A stretch of DNA of 54,533 bases from Catenulispora rubra (lineage in GTDB: Bacteria; Actinomycetota; Actinomycetes; Streptomycetales; Catenulisporaceae). The notes beneath the pieces were generated by a model. That model was not told where the DNA came from, ran no database searches, and was given only the letters and a program-made list of their open reading frames with translations. Within the stretch, counting starts at the first letter, position 1; each line of letters starts with the position of its first letter. Of this stretch, positions 1-10,396 are shown piece after piece. Position numbers and translations under genes: made by a program. Location: contig NZ_JAACYW010000048.1 of the NCBI RefSeq assembly GCF_015356825.1, forward strand, positions 1 to 54,533. Direction: 5' to 3'.

Positions 1-120
1 CCCGGGTGCGCCGCGAAGGCACAACCGCCACGTCGTCGAACCCGTAGGCGCGGCGGCCACGCTTGGCCCGGCCGCCGGGACGGACCCGGCGGCGGGCGAG
101 GCGGTCAGGGGCTCGTCCAT
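1..120 (-). CDS. Partial gene cut by the left edge; probable ABC sugar permease by context
   Basis: An ATG (complement of 118-120) lies two bases after the stop codon of the sugar-binding lipoprotein gene, so this looks like the next gene of the same operon. A sugar permease would be expected there, but only 40 codons are visible and no membrane segment is reached. The frame from this ATG starts MDEPLTASPAAG and has high GC at third positions. From about codon 18 onward another frame, reading RGRRAYGFDDVAVVPSRRTR, looks at least as protein-like, although it has no start codon of its own. The product is therefore uncertain, and a frame slip near positions 65-75 is possible. Confidence 0.35.
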   Translation of the reverse strand, partial: MDEPLTASPAAGSVPAAGPSVAAAPTGSTTWRLCLRGAPG

Positions 121-122
121 GG

Positions 123-1535
123 CTACTGCCAGGTCTCCTTCGCCGCGTCCTTCTCCAGCTGCGCGGCGGTGCCGTTGACGTCGCCGCTGCTCAGGAAGTC
201 CTGCAGGTCCTTCCACTCCCCGGCGCCCTTGGTGCCGCCGAACCCGACCGGGGCCTGGTCGGACATGTCGAACCGGAAGCCGTCGCCGGCGCCGATCAGC
301 ATCTGCGCCTCGGCGCGCGTGGTGTCGTCCGGGTAGGCGGACATCGGCACGTTCTTGTTCGGCGAGACGAAGCCGCCGGCCGAGGCCCAGGCCTGGGCGG
401 CGTCCGGCGAGGCCAGGAACTGGATGAACGCCATCGTCGCCGGGCTGTCGTTGGTGGCCAGCGCGGCGTCGCCGCCGCCGTCCACGAAGTTGGTCAGCGA
501 GCCGGCCGCCGGGAACGGGAAGAACTTGGCGTCGGTGCCCAGCTTGGCCGAGGTGGTCGAGGTGATGACCGAGCCGGAGAAGTCGCCCTCGTAGACCATC
601 GCGGCCTTCGGCGGGCTCTTGAAGGTCTGGGTGACCGAGTCGTTGAACGAGGTCTGCAGCGCCCCGGACTTGCCGCCGGCCATGAACTGGTCGCTGCCGA
701 ACAGCTGCTTCAGCGTGGTCAGCGCCTGGACCACCGTCGGGTCGGTCCACGGGATCTGGTGGTGCGTGAGCTTGTCGTAGTTGTCCGGGCCGGCCTGGGA
801 CAGGTAGACGTTCTCGAACCAGTCGGTGAGCGTCCAGCCGTCCGCGCCGCCGACCGAGACCGGGGTGATGCCGGCGTCGGAGAGCGTCTGGCAGGCCTTC
901 AGGAAGTCGGCCCAGGACTTCGGCGGCGTGATGCCGGCCTGCTGGAACTGCGCGGTGTTGTACCAGAACGTCGACTTGTTCGCGGCCTTGAACATGATCG
1001 AGTAGACCTGCCCGTTGACCGAGCCGAGCTTCTTCCAGCCCGGGTCGTAGTTCGCGTCGATCTCGGCGATCACGTTCGCGGCCAGCGGCTTGATCTGCCC
1101 GGCCTTGGCGAACTGCGCGATGGCGCCGGGCTGCGCCAGCAGCGCCACGTCCGGGGCGCCGCCGCCGGCCAGCTTGCTGCGCAGCACGGTCGGCGTCTGG
1201 TCGCCGGCGCCCTGGTAGCTGACCTTGGCGTGGGTCTTGGCGCTGAAGGCGTCGATCACCTTCTGGAAGTCCTGCTGCTCGGTCCCCGACCACTCGGCCA
1301 GCACCTGGATCGACTTGCCGGACAGGTCCGGCAGCGCCGGACCCGAGCCCGCGGCGCCGCCGGCCGAGGACGAACTCGACGACGAGCCCGCCCCGGAGGC
1401 GGAGCTGGAACCCGACGAACCCGAGGAGCCCGCCGAGGGCTTGGAGGAGCTGGAGGAGCAACCGGCCAGTGCCAGGCCGGAGGCCAGTCCCACGGCCAGG
1501 ACAACCGTGACGGACCGGTGGGAGCGTGCACCCAT
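123..1535 (-). CDS. ABC transporter sugar-binding lipoprotein (family 1 SBP)
   Basis: This is a secreted, lipid-anchored binding protein that should capture a carbohydrate for an ABC importer. Residues 1-26 form a lipoprotein signal (basic start, hydrophobic stretch, lipobox LALAGC with Cys26), followed by a Ser/Gly-rich linker to about residue 65. The mature part has the family-1 pattern: IQVLAEWSGTEQQDF, then GAPDVALLAQPG, and a late region ATMAFIQFLASPDAAQAWA. At 470 residues it has the usual family length. The ATG is preceded by an AGAAGG ribosome site. It diverges from the ROK regulator at 1748, which probably controls it. The sugar cannot be read from the sequence. The first gene downstream is cut off by the window edge. 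Confidence 0.9.
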   Translation of the reverse strand: MGARSHRSVTVVLAVGLASGLALAGCSSSSSKPSAGSSGSSGSSSASGAGSSSSSSSAGGAAGSGPALPDLSGKSIQVLAEWSGTEQQDFQKVIDAFSAKTHAKVSYQGAGDQTPTVLRSKLAGGGAPDVALLAQPGAIAQFAKAGQIKPLAANVIAEIDANYDPGWKKLGSVNGQVYSIMFKAANKSTFWYNTAQFQQAGITPPKSWADFLKACQTLSDAGITPVSVGGADGWTLTDWFENVYLSQAGPDNYDKLTHHQIPWTDPTVVQALTTLKQLFGSDQFMAGGKSGALQTSFNDSVTQTFKSPPKAAMVYEGDFSGSVITSTTSAKLGTDAKFFPFPAAGSLTNFVDGGGDAALATNDSPATMAFIQFLASPDAAQAWASAGGFVSPNKNVPMSAYPDDTTRAEAQMLIGAGDGFRFDMSDQAPVGFGGTKGAGEWKDLQDFLSSGDVNGTAAQLEKDAAKETWQ

Positions 1536-1657
1536 GATCAGCCTTCTTTCATCGACTCGAGTGAGGGACCTGTCGTTTTTGAAGTGGGGCGGCGTTGCGG
1601 GAAACGTAAAGGCGACGAAATGAAGGCGTCAAGCATGTTGCGATTCCGTGATGGACG

Positions 1658-1703
1658 AACAAATTCCACCGAACTAACCGGGGCTTCAACCCCTGAATTT
1701 GTT
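1658..1703. promoter_or_regulatory. Inverted repeat, candidate operator between the sugar-binding protein and ROK genes
   Basis: AACAAATTC (1658-1666) is repeated as its exact complement GAATTTGTT (1695-1703), with a smaller GGGG-CTTCAA-CCCC hairpin at 1680-1693 between them. This AT-rich palindrome lies in a 212-bp divergent intergenic region of otherwise GC-rich DNA. That is the usual place for a ROK repressor operator controlling both directions. Binding by the ROK protein is inferred. Confidence 0.5.
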
Positions 1704-1747
1704 TGATCCTTGACTAATGACGCCCGATCCCAGCATCCTTCAGTCCC

Positions 1748-2935
1748 ATGAGGACGCCACCCACGGAGTCCCGTGCCGAGCGCAGCCGACTGGCCGTCGT
1801 ACGGCTGCTGCGCGAACGCGGGACGATGAGCCGCGCCGACATAGCCCGCGCCGTCGGCCTGTCCCGCTCGACGGTCTCCGGCATCATCGCCGCCCTGGTC
1901 ACCGACGACCTGGTGGTCGAACTGGACGCGAAGCTCACCCCCGCCGGCGGCGGAGCCGGACGCCCGGGCGCCGCCGTGATGCTCAACCCGGCCAGCGGCG
2001 AGGCGATCGGCGTCGACTTCGGCTACCGCCACGTCCACGTCATCATCGCCAACGTGGCGCACGCGGTCCGCATCGCCAAATCGGTCCGCCTCCCGGTCGG
2101 CTACGACCCCGGCCAAGGCTTCGACGTCGCCGCCGACCTGGTCCGCACCGCGATCGACGAGGCGGGCACGGACCCCAGCCGCATCCTGGGCGTGGGCGTG
2201 AGCGTCCCAGGCCCCTTCGACACCGCCCGCGGCGTCCCCAGCTCCGGCATGCCCTCCCGCTGGGCCGGAATCCCCGTCGCAACAGAACTCGGCGCCCGCC
2301 TGAACCTCCCGGTCCTGGCCGACGGCGACACCAAACTCGGCGCCCTGGCCGAACGCCGCTGGGGCGCGGCCCGCGGCTGCGACGAGTTCGTCTACATGAA
2401 GCTGCACGGCGGCGTCGGCGGCGCCTTCGTGTCCAACGGCCAGCTGACCCGCGGCGTCAACGGCGGCGCCGGCGAGATCGGCCACCTGGTCGTCGACGCC
2501 ACCGGCCCCCTGTGCCGCTGCGGCAACCGCGGCTGCCTGGAGACCTTCGTCGGCCTGCCGGTCGTCATGCGCGCCCTGGAACCGGCCTACGGCGACCGCC
2601 TGACCCTCCGCAACGTGATCACCATGGCCTGGCAGGGCGACCGCGGCTGCATCAGAGCCCTGTCAGACGCCGGCACCATGGCCGGCCGCGCGGTCGGCAT
2701 GCTCGGCAACATCCTGAACCCGCAGAGCGTCATCATCGGCGGCGCCCTGTCCGCCGCCGGCGAACTGCTGATGGGACCGCTGCGCGAGGCCGCGGCGACA
2801 GCGTCGCTCCCGCTGGCCGGCGACGCGATGACGATCCAGGTCGGCTCGCTGGGCCCGCAGGCGTGCGCGCTCGGGGCAGTGGCGATGGTGCTGGGCGAGA
2901 CGGACGAGAAGCTGTTGGCTGCTATGGGATCTTGA
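1748..2935 (+). CDS. ROK family transcriptional repressor
   Basis: This is a sugar-responsive repressor of the ROK (repressor, ORF, kinase) family. An N-terminal winged helix-turn-helix spans about residues 12-60 (TMSRADIARAVGLSRSTVSG), followed by the ROK fold. The zinc signature CRCGNRGCLE is intact at about residues 256-265. The ATP-phosphate motif of ROK kinases (DxGxT) reads DFGYR here, and the catalytic-loop region reads ADGDTK, so regulation is more likely than sugar phosphorylation. At 395 residues it fits ROK repressors (about 380-410). Its divergent position to the sugar-binding lipoprotein suggests that transporter is its target. The inducer is unknown. Confidence 0.88.
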   Translation: MRTPPTESRAERSRLAVVRLLRERGTMSRADIARAVGLSRSTVSGIIAALVTDDLVVELDAKLTPAGGGAGRPGAAVMLNPASGEAIGVDFGYRHVHVIIANVAHAVRIAKSVRLPVGYDPGQGFDVAADLVRTAIDEAGTDPSRILGVGVSVPGPFDTARGVPSSGMPSRWAGIPVATELGARLNLPVLADGDTKLGALAERRWGAARGCDEFVYMKLHGGVGGAFVSNGQLTRGVNGGAGEIGHLVVDATGPLCRCGNRGCLETFVGLPVVMRALEPAYGDRLTLRNVITMAWQGDRGCIRALSDAGTMAGRAVGMLGNILNPQSVIIGGALSAAGELLMGPLREAAATASLPLAGDAMTIQVGSLGPQACALGAVAMVLGETDEKLLAAMGS

Positions 2936-3024
2936 GCGGCTGCGCGGCTGGCTACGGTCGGCCACGCGACCGCCCGAACAACTCAGCTACAGAGCGGCCG
3001 CGTGTGCAACTAACCGCTTCCGCA

Positions 3025-4218
3025 TCAAGCCTTCCGGAACAGCGTCACGACAGCCGCGCCCCCAAGCCCGATGTTGTGCGCCAGCCCAACCCGCGCTCCC
3101 TCAACCTGACGCTCCCCAGCCAGCCCGCGCAGGTGCCACGAGATCTCAGCACACTGCGCCAGCCCCGTCGCCCCGAGCGGGTGCCCCTTAGAAATCAGCC
3201 CACCCGATGGGTTCACCACCCAGCGGCCGCCGTAGGTCGTCGCGCCGTCGGCCACGAGCTTGCCGCCCTCGCCTTCCCCGCACAGCCCGAGCGCCTCGTA
3301 GGTGATCAGCTCGTTGATGGAGAAGCAGTCGTGGAGCTCGATCACGTCGAGATCGTCCGGCCCCAGGCCCGAGGCGTCGTAGACCTTGCGCGCCGCGTCG
3401 CGGCTCATCGGCCGGCCGACGACGTCGATGCAGGTGCGGGTCTCGAAGGCCTCGGCGGTGTCGGTCGCCATCGCCTGCGCGACGATCTCCACGGCCTGGT
3501 CGCCCAGCCCGTGCTCCTCCACGAACCGCTCGCTCACCACCACGGCCGCACCCGCGCCGTCGGACGTCGGCGAGCACTGCAACTTGGTCAGCGGCCGGTG
3601 GATCTCCCTGGCGTCCAGGATCTCCTGCACCGAGTACTCGTCCTGGAACTGCGCGTTCGGGTTGTGCACGGAGTGCCGGTGGTTCTTGGCGGCGACCATC
3701 GCCAGCTGCTCAGCAGTCGTGCCGTAGCGCTCCATGTGCTCGCGGGCGGCGTTGCCGAAGATCTGCGCGGTCGGCGGCGTGGCCTCGAACTCGTGCAGCT
3801 CGGCCATCAGCGTGTAATGCCGCGCCAGCGGCGAGGCGGCGAAGTCGTCGTTGTTCATCCCGCCGCCGAGCGCGCCCTTCTTCATCTGCTCGAACCCCAG
3901 CGCCAGCACACACTCGTTGAGCCCGCCACCGACCCACTGCGCCGCCATCAGCAACGCGGTCGACCCGGTGGCGCAGTTGTTGTTGACGTTGTAGACCGGC
4001 ACGCCGGTCAGCCCGAGCTCGTACGCCGCCCGCTGACCACACGTCGAGGGCCCGAAGACGTACCCCGCAGCCACCTGCTCCACCTCGTCGTACCCGACGC
4101 CCGCATCAGCCAGCGCCGCGGAGCCGGCCTCCCGCGCCATGTCGAAGTAGCGCCACTGCCGGGTCTCGGGCTTCTCGAACTTCGTCATGCCGACACCGAC
4201 GACGTAGACCTTGTTCAC
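3025..4218 (-). CDS. Lipid-transfer-type thiolase (SCP-x thiolase-like / acetyl-CoA acetyltransferase)
   Basis: A 397-residue thiolase-fold enzyme of the non-specific lipid-transfer (Ltp/SCP-x) class, expected to act in beta-oxidation or retro-aldol steps on bulky acyl-CoAs such as steroid side chains. The nucleophile Cys82 sits in [11 protein letters not shown]. The C-terminal active-site loops are HDCFSINE and GHPLGATG (His at about residue 346). The gene lies 48 bp downstream of the double acyl-CoA dehydrogenase on the same strand, so the two are probably co-transcribed from a promoter carrying a KstR-like box at 6495. The C-terminal Cys of degradative thiolases (CxG) is not present: that region reads [10 protein letters not shown], as is common in the SCP-x subgroup. 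The substrate is inferred. Confidence 0.85.
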   Translation of the reverse strand: MNKVYVVGVGMTKFEKPETRQWRYFDMAREAGSAALADAGVGYDEVEQVAAGYVFGPSTCGQRAAYELGLTGVPVYNVNNNCATGSTALLMAAQWVGGGLNECVLALGFEQMKKGALGGGMNNDDFAASPLARHYTLMAELHEFEATPPTAQIFGNAAREHMERYGTTAEQLAMVAAKNHRHSVHNPNAQFQDEYSVQEILDAREIHRPLTKLQCSPTSDGAGAAVVVSERFVEEHGLGDQAVEIVAQAMATDTAEAFETRTCIDVVGRPMSRDAARKVYDASGLGPDDLDVIELHDCFSINELITYEALGLCGEGEGGKLVADGATTYGGRWVVNPSGGLISKGHPLGATGLAQCAEISWHLRGLAGERQVEGARVGLAHNIGLGGAAVVTLFRKA

Positions 4219-4266
4219 CGTTACGCCCCTTTTATCAGATTTCAGAGCCTGAGTCAGAGTTCAGTC

Positions 4267-6483
4267 TTAGTCACGAGGAAGACCGAGGATCCGCTCCCCG
4301 ATCACGTTCAGCTGGACCTCGGTGGTACCGCCCGCGATCGTCAGGCAGCGGCTGGACAGAAAGGCCTGCGTCCACCCGGCCGCAGCTCCCGCCTGCTCGG
4401 TCGCACCGGCCGCGCCCAACAACTCCAAGCCGAGCTCGGCGACGTCCTGCGCGAGCTTCATCGAGATCAGCTTCCTGATACTCGCCTCAGGACCCTGCTC
4501 CATTCCGGACAACTGCCGCAGGGTCGTCCGAAGCCCGAGCAACGCGGCGGATTGCCCCTGGCAGATCAGCTCGCCGAGCTTCTGCGCGACCACTGCATCC
4601 AGCTCGTCCTGTTCGTCGCGCGCCGCCACCGAACTCAGCAGCCCTTCCAGCGAACCACCAAGTACCGGCCCCGAAGCAAGCGAGACCCGCTCGTTCCCCA
4701 GCGTGTTCCGCGCCAGCGGCCACCCGCCGTCCACCTCGCCGACCACCAGCTCGTCGGGCACGAAAGCCCCGTCGAGGAACACCTCGTTGAACATCGAAGC
4801 GCCGGTGATCTCCTTCAGCGGCCGGACGTCCACCCCGGGTGACTTCATGTCGACGAGGAAGTACGTGATGCCCTCATGCTTGGGCTTGTCAGGGCTCGTA
4901 CGCGCGATGCAGATCGCCCACTGCGCGAAGTTCGCGACCGACGTCCAGACCTTCTGACCGTCCAGCTGCCAACCGCCCTCGACACGAGTCGCGCGGGTGG
5001 TCAGCGCCGCGAGGTCGGACCCGGCCCCGGGCTCGCTGAACAGCTGACACCAGATGATCTCGCCACGCAGCGTCGGCAGCACGAAGCGTTCGCGCTGCCC
5101 GTCCGTGCCGTACTTGACCAACGTCGGAACCACCCAGTTGCCGATCACGAGATCGGGCAACCGCACCTTCGCCGCCGCCATCTCCTGCGCGATCACGATC
5201 TGCTGAACCGGCCCGGCCGACAAGCCGTAGGGCTTGGTGAGATACGGAGCGGCGTAGCCGGTCGCGGCGAGCGCCTTGCGCTGCTCAGCGGGAGTCAGCT
5301 CCCTGACTCCGGCGAACGCCTCGCGCGCCGCGTCCCGGTAGGCGTCGGCTTCAGCGGGAAGCTCAACCTTGAGCTCACGACGGCGTCCAGCGGCGGTGAG
5401 TTCGGCGACGCGGGCACGCCAACGGCTGGTGGGACCGTGGACCTGGCGGAGAGTCAGGGCCCTGCGGAGATAGACGTGCGCATCGTGCTCCCAGGTGAAG
5501 CCGATTCCGCCGAGGACCTGGATGCAGTCCTTGGCGCATTCGACAGCGGCGTCCAGGGCAAGTGCGGCGGCGATGGCGATCGGGACCTCGATGTCGTCGA
5601 CATCCCCGGCAGCACCGGCGACGAAGGCGGCATCCCAGACCGCACTACGCGCCTGCTCCATCCGCGCGACCATGGCCGCACACCGGTGCTTGACCCCTTG
5701 GAACTGACCGATCGGCTTGCCGAACTGCACCCGGACCTTCGCGTACTCGGCAGCGGTGCGCGTACACCAGTCCGCGATACCGACCGCCTCGGCAGATGCC
5801 AGAAGCGCCGCAATGCGATCGAGGACAGCGGTGCCGCCGATGATCACCTTTTCGCGCGCCACCACCACACCGTCAGCCGAGACTTTTGCCACGCGCCGCG
5901 TCCGATCCAGCGAAACCAGCGGGCTGATGTCCAGATCCGCCGCCGGGACGAGAGCCTGGATTTCGGAGCCGTCGGACCGCCGCGCGGTCAACACCAGCCA
6001 GTCGGCGAGCGCCGCGCCGATAACCGGTTCTACCGAGCCGGTGAGCCGGTAGCCGCCCTCGACGGGTTCGGCAACGACCGTCCCGGCACCGATCGCCACA
6101 GCCGCGATCACGCTGCCGTCCGCGATCCCCCGCACCACATCGGCGCAGCCCTTCCCGCCGCTCTCAGCCAGGAAGACCCCGGCGATCGCCGTCGGCAGGA
6201 ACGGCCCCGGCGTCGCCGCGCGTCCCGCCTCCTCCACCACGACCGCCAGCGTCAGCAGCCCGGCGCCGGCACCGCCGAACTCCTCCGGCAGGTGGTCGCC
6301 GAGCAGGCCCTGCTTCGCCAGATCACCCCAACCCTCAGGGCGTTCCTCCTGCTCAGCGTCCAGCGCGGCGCGTACGGCGGCCGGTGGCACAGCCCGTGCC
6401 AACCATCCCCTGACCGCCTCGGCAAGCTCGCGGTGCTCACTGGTGATCCCTATGGAGCCGATTCCGGCGGTCACTGATGCCAC
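4267..6483 (-). CDS. Fused double acyl-CoA dehydrogenase (FadE34-like)
   Basis: A 738-residue protein with two consecutive acyl-CoA dehydrogenase domains (about 1-375 and 376-738), a FAD enzyme introducing an alpha-beta double bond into acyl-CoA. The first half ends with GGIGFTWEHDAHVYLRRA, typical of actinobacterial steroid-type ACADs. The second has LFSEPGAGSDLAAL and ends IAGGTTEVQ...ERILGLPRD. Such fused pairs are known from FadE34 of mycobacteria, where a single chain replaces the alpha2-beta2 heterotetramer used on sterol side chains. The start is GTG at 6483; a second GTG three codons later is possible. A KstR-like palindrome lies 12 bp upstream and the thiolase gene follows. The steroid assignment is inferred; other bulky acyl-CoAs are possible. 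Confidence 0.87.
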   Translation of the reverse strand: MASVTAGIGSIGITSEHRELAEAVRGWLARAVPPAAVRAALDAEQEERPEGWGDLAKQGLLGDHLPEEFGGAGAGLLTLAVVVEEAGRAATPGPFLPTAIAGVFLAESGGKGCADVVRGIADGSVIAAVAIGAGTVVAEPVEGGYRLTGSVEPVIGAALADWLVLTARRSDGSEIQALVPAADLDISPLVSLDRTRRVAKVSADGVVVAREKVIIGGTAVLDRIAALLASAEAVGIADWCTRTAAEYAKVRVQFGKPIGQFQGVKHRCAAMVARMEQARSAVWDAAFVAGAAGDVDDIEVPIAIAAALALDAAVECAKDCIQVLGGIGFTWEHDAHVYLRRALTLRQVHGPTSRWRARVAELTAAGRRRELKVELPAEADAYRDAAREAFAGVRELTPAEQRKALAATGYAAPYLTKPYGLSAGPVQQIVIAQEMAAAKVRLPDLVIGNWVVPTLVKYGTDGQRERFVLPTLRGEIIWCQLFSEPGAGSDLAALTTRATRVEGGWQLDGQKVWTSVANFAQWAICIARTSPDKPKHEGITYFLVDMKSPGVDVRPLKEITGASMFNEVFLDGAFVPDELVVGEVDGGWPLARNTLGNERVSLASGPVLGGSLEGLLSSVAARDEQDELDAVVAQKLGELICQGQSAALLGLRTTLRQLSGMEQGPEASIRKLISMKLAQDVAELGLELLGAAGATEQAGAAAGWTQAFLSSRCLTIAGGTTEVQLNVIGERILGLPRD

Positions 6484-6494
6484 GTGCCGGATAG

Positions 6495-6508
6495 TAGAAC
6501 ACGTTCCA
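6495..6508. promoter_or_regulatory. KstR-like operator
   Basis: TAGAACACGTTCCA fits the published mycobacterial KstR motif TnnAACnnGTTnnA at every fixed position. It lies in the 50-bp gap between the divergent acyl-CoA dehydrogenase (start 6483) and methyltransferase (start 6534) genes. A KstR-like regulator is encoded at 15534, so repression of one or both flanking genes is likely. Confidence 0.7.
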
Positions 6509-6524
6509 GTTATCCGGAAGATAG

Positions 6525-8445
<1,921 letters not shown>

Positions 8446-8490
8446 GGTTCACAGGCTCGCAGGCTCAGGCGCTCGCACAGGCTCACGCCC

Positions 8491-8910
8491 TCACAGCTGC
8501 CCGGTGGCCTCGCGCCACACGCGCTCCTTCTTGACCCACTCGTTGTCCTGCGGCATCTCGTCGATCGAGGTCACCCGCCGGACCTCGGTCTTGAACCCGG
8601 GACCGGTGATCGGCGAGCGCTTGGCCCACTCCACGGCCTCCTCCAGAGAGGCCACGTTGAGGATGTAGAAGCCGTTGAACAGCTCCTTCGTCTCCCCGTA
8701 CGGACCGTCGGTGACCACCGGCGGCTCGGTGGAGTAGTCGACGACCACGCCCTCCTCGGGCCCGGCCAGCCCCTCGGCCGCGAGCAGCACGCCGGCCCGG
8801 ATCAGCTCGTCGTTCATCCGGCCGACCTTGTCGATCATCTCGGCGAAGTCGGTGGTCGCCATCGACTCCAGGGCCTTGTCGTCGGCACGGAAGATCAGCA
8901 TGTACTTCAT
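8491..8910 (-). CDS. DGPF (YCII-related) domain protein
   Basis: A 139-residue single-domain protein of the YCII/DGPF superfamily. It contains the name-giving motif as TDGPYGETKELFNGFYIL and starts MKYMLIFRADDKA. The ATG at 8910 has a strong GAAGGAGAG ribosome site. Proteins of this type are the usual genomic partners and targets of ECF42 sigma factors, and the sigma gene follows 45 bp downstream on the same strand. The biochemical role of DGPF proteins is not established; the fold resembles small dimeric alpha/beta-barrel enzymes. Confidence 0.9.
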   Translation of the reverse strand: MKYMLIFRADDKALESMATTDFAEMIDKVGRMNDELIRAGVLLAAEGLAGPEEGVVVDYSTEPPVVTDGPYGETKELFNGFYILNVASLEEAVEWAKRSPITGPGFKTEVRRVTSIDEMPQDNEWVKKERVWREATGQL

Positions 8911-8963
8911 GGTCGCTCTCCTTCGGTTCGTGCGGGCCCGGTTCGGCCCCGCACCCTTAGGTC

Positions 8964-8988
8964 GAACGGCGCGGGGCCCGGATCGACA
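8964..8988 (-). promoter_or_regulatory. Candidate ECF42 promoter for the DGPF gene
   Basis: On the minus strand TGTCGA (8988-8983) is followed 14 bases later by CGTTC (8968-8964), upstream of the DGPF start at 8910. As I recall the literature, ECF42 target promoters carry TGTCGA in the -35 element and a short CG(A/T)C-like -10. The match is by eye and the -10 is weak. Confidence 0.4.
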
Positions 8989-9064
8989 CGAGGTCCCCAC
9001 TTTAATCTCGCGCGACGATCAAGGGCCACACCGACGAGGCCACACCGATGAGCTCACGCCGTGG

Positions 9065-9730
9065 TCAGCGGTCGAAGAGCTTCCAGTGCCCTTCGGAGAC
9101 GACCTCGACGACGCCGTCCACCACCTTGATCGCCGTTTCGTCATCGACCGCGTATCCCGGCACCGGCACGCGCGCAGCCCACTTCTCGGCGTCGGCCATG
9201 GTGTTCTCCGGACACATGACGTTGTCCAGGTGCGGGAAGATCGAGAACCCGACCATGCCCAGCGCGCTGTCGCCGCCCGCGGCCGGCTTCCAGCCGACGA
9301 ACCCCTGCCCGACGTGCGGGGCCATCACCATGCTGCCGGCGCTCAGTCCCACGTACACCGTCTCGCTCAGCGACGGGAACAGATCCGCCAGGCCGGACTC
9401 GCGCATCCAGTGGTGCAGATACAGGACGTCGCCGCCGCACACCAGCAGGGCGTCGGTCTCCCGGACCAGCGGAACCCAGTTCTCCTCGTCGATGCTGGGC
9501 AGCGCGGTCAGCTCCAGCATCCCCACGGACTTCCACCCGAGCTCGACCAAGGGGGTACCGGACTGCCCGGCGATCTGCTGCCACGTCGTGACGGCGGTTC
9601 CGGGCATGCCGTACATCGCGGTGGGAATGCACAGGGCCGTGGACTCGGCGATGGGCTTGCCCAGCATGCCGACCAGCGCGTCGCGGATGCTCTGGTTGCT
9701 GACACCACCGGAGGTGAGGAGAAGTTTCAT
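9065..9730 (-). CDS. Peptidase E-like serine hydrolase (family S51)
   Basis: A 221-residue protein of the type 1 glutamine-amidotransferase-like S51 family; peptidase E cleaves N-terminal aspartyl dipeptides in the cytoplasm. The nucleophile elbow is VGLSAGSM, with Ser130 as the expected catalytic serine, and the start MKLLLTSGGVSN is typical. The length fits the family (about 210-240). It lies 12 bp downstream of the cupin gene on the same strand, so they probably form a small operon. The family also includes non-peptidase members such as cyanophycinases, so the substrate remains open. Confidence 0.82.
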   Translation of the reverse strand: MKLLLTSGGVSNQSIRDALVGMLGKPIAESTALCIPTAMYGMPGTAVTTWQQIAGQSGTPLVELGWKSVGMLELTALPSIDEENWVPLVRETDALLVCGGDVLYLHHWMRESGLADLFPSLSETVYVGLSAGSMVMAPHVGQGFVGWKPAAGGDSALGMVGFSIFPHLDNVMCPENTMADAEKWAARVPVPGYAVDDETAIKVVDGVVEVVSEGHWKLFDR

Positions 9731-9742
9731 GGGAGCCTTCTA

Positions 9743-10222
9743 TCAGTCCTCGACGTTGTACTGGTCGTGTTCCAAGAAGAACGCTGGCCCCACCGTGTTC
9801 TGCAACCCCTCCACCAGCCCGCGGAAGTAGTTCTCGCGCGGCGCGCCGGGGGCGAACATCAACAGCATCGAGGCGGTCTCGCCGGACTCGTTGCGGAACG
9901 CGTGCAGCCCGCCGGGCGGCACGAACAGGTAGTCGCCGGGCGTGGCCTCCACCCACTTCTCGCCGTTGAACAGGCGCACGGCGCCCTTCAGGATGAAGAA
10001 GGCCTCGCTCATCGTCTTGTGGAAGTGCGTGCCGGGACCGCTCGGCGCCGCGGCGAAGTCCCAGCGGTAGAGCCCGTACAGGCCGTCGGTGCCGTCGGAG
10101 GTCGACAGTAGGCTGCAGGTGCCGCCGGAGGCGAAGGCGATCTCCGGCTCGGCATCGGCCGGTCGGAACGTGGCGCTGACCTCACCGGTGTCGGCGAAGT
10201 AGCGCGGGTCCGGATAGGACAT
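9743..10222 (-). CDS. Cupin domain protein
   Basis: A 159-residue single-cupin protein. The first metal-binding motif is GTHFHKTMSEAFFILKG and the second is GDYLFVPPGGLHAFRN, giving the usual two His, one Glu and a further His for a metal site. The start at 10222 has a GGAAGGG ribosome site. It may be co-transcribed with the downstream peptidase E-like gene. Cupins of this size serve as dioxygenases, isomerases or ligand sensors, and nothing here decides between them. Confidence 0.82.
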   Translation of the reverse strand: MSYPDPRYFADTGEVSATFRPADAEPEIAFASGGTCSLLSTSDGTDGLYGLYRWDFAAAPSGPGTHFHKTMSEAFFILKGAVRLFNGEKWVEATPGDYLFVPPGGLHAFRNESGETASMLLMFAPGAPRENYFRGLVEGLQNTVGPAFFLEHDQYNVED

Positions 10223-10332
10223 TGACGCATCCCTTCCTGAGTACTTCCGCGGATGTGATCAACACGCCGCTTCCGTAGTCTGTCCGATGTCGGAAACACA
10301 GTAGACCCGGGGGGGATCTTGTGGGGGACCTG

Positions 10333-10395
10333 GTTCTTGTCAGGGATACAGATGTTCTTGTGATGGATCCAGTTGTTCTAGTGATGGATACAGAT
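10333..10395. repeat. Three 21-bp imperfect tandem repeats just upstream of the kinase start
   Basis: Units at 10333-10353, 10354-10374 and 10375-10395 each begin GTTCT(T/A)GT and carry GGAT(A/C)CAG(A/T)T. The last unit ends one base before the kinase ATG at 10397. In-frame stops (TGA at 10361) show the array is not coding. A 21-bp period equals two helical turns, which suits a protein-binding array. No clear ribosome site separates the repeats from the start codon. Confidence 0.75.
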
Positions 10396-10396
10396 C

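Noticed and set aside
63..1706. 547-codon plus-strand open frame opposite the sugar-binding protein gene
   Set aside because: Arg/Gly/Val-rich antisense shadow of a clear lipoprotein gene; no ribosome site and no family likeness. Many similar long GC-driven frames across the window were dropped for the same reason.
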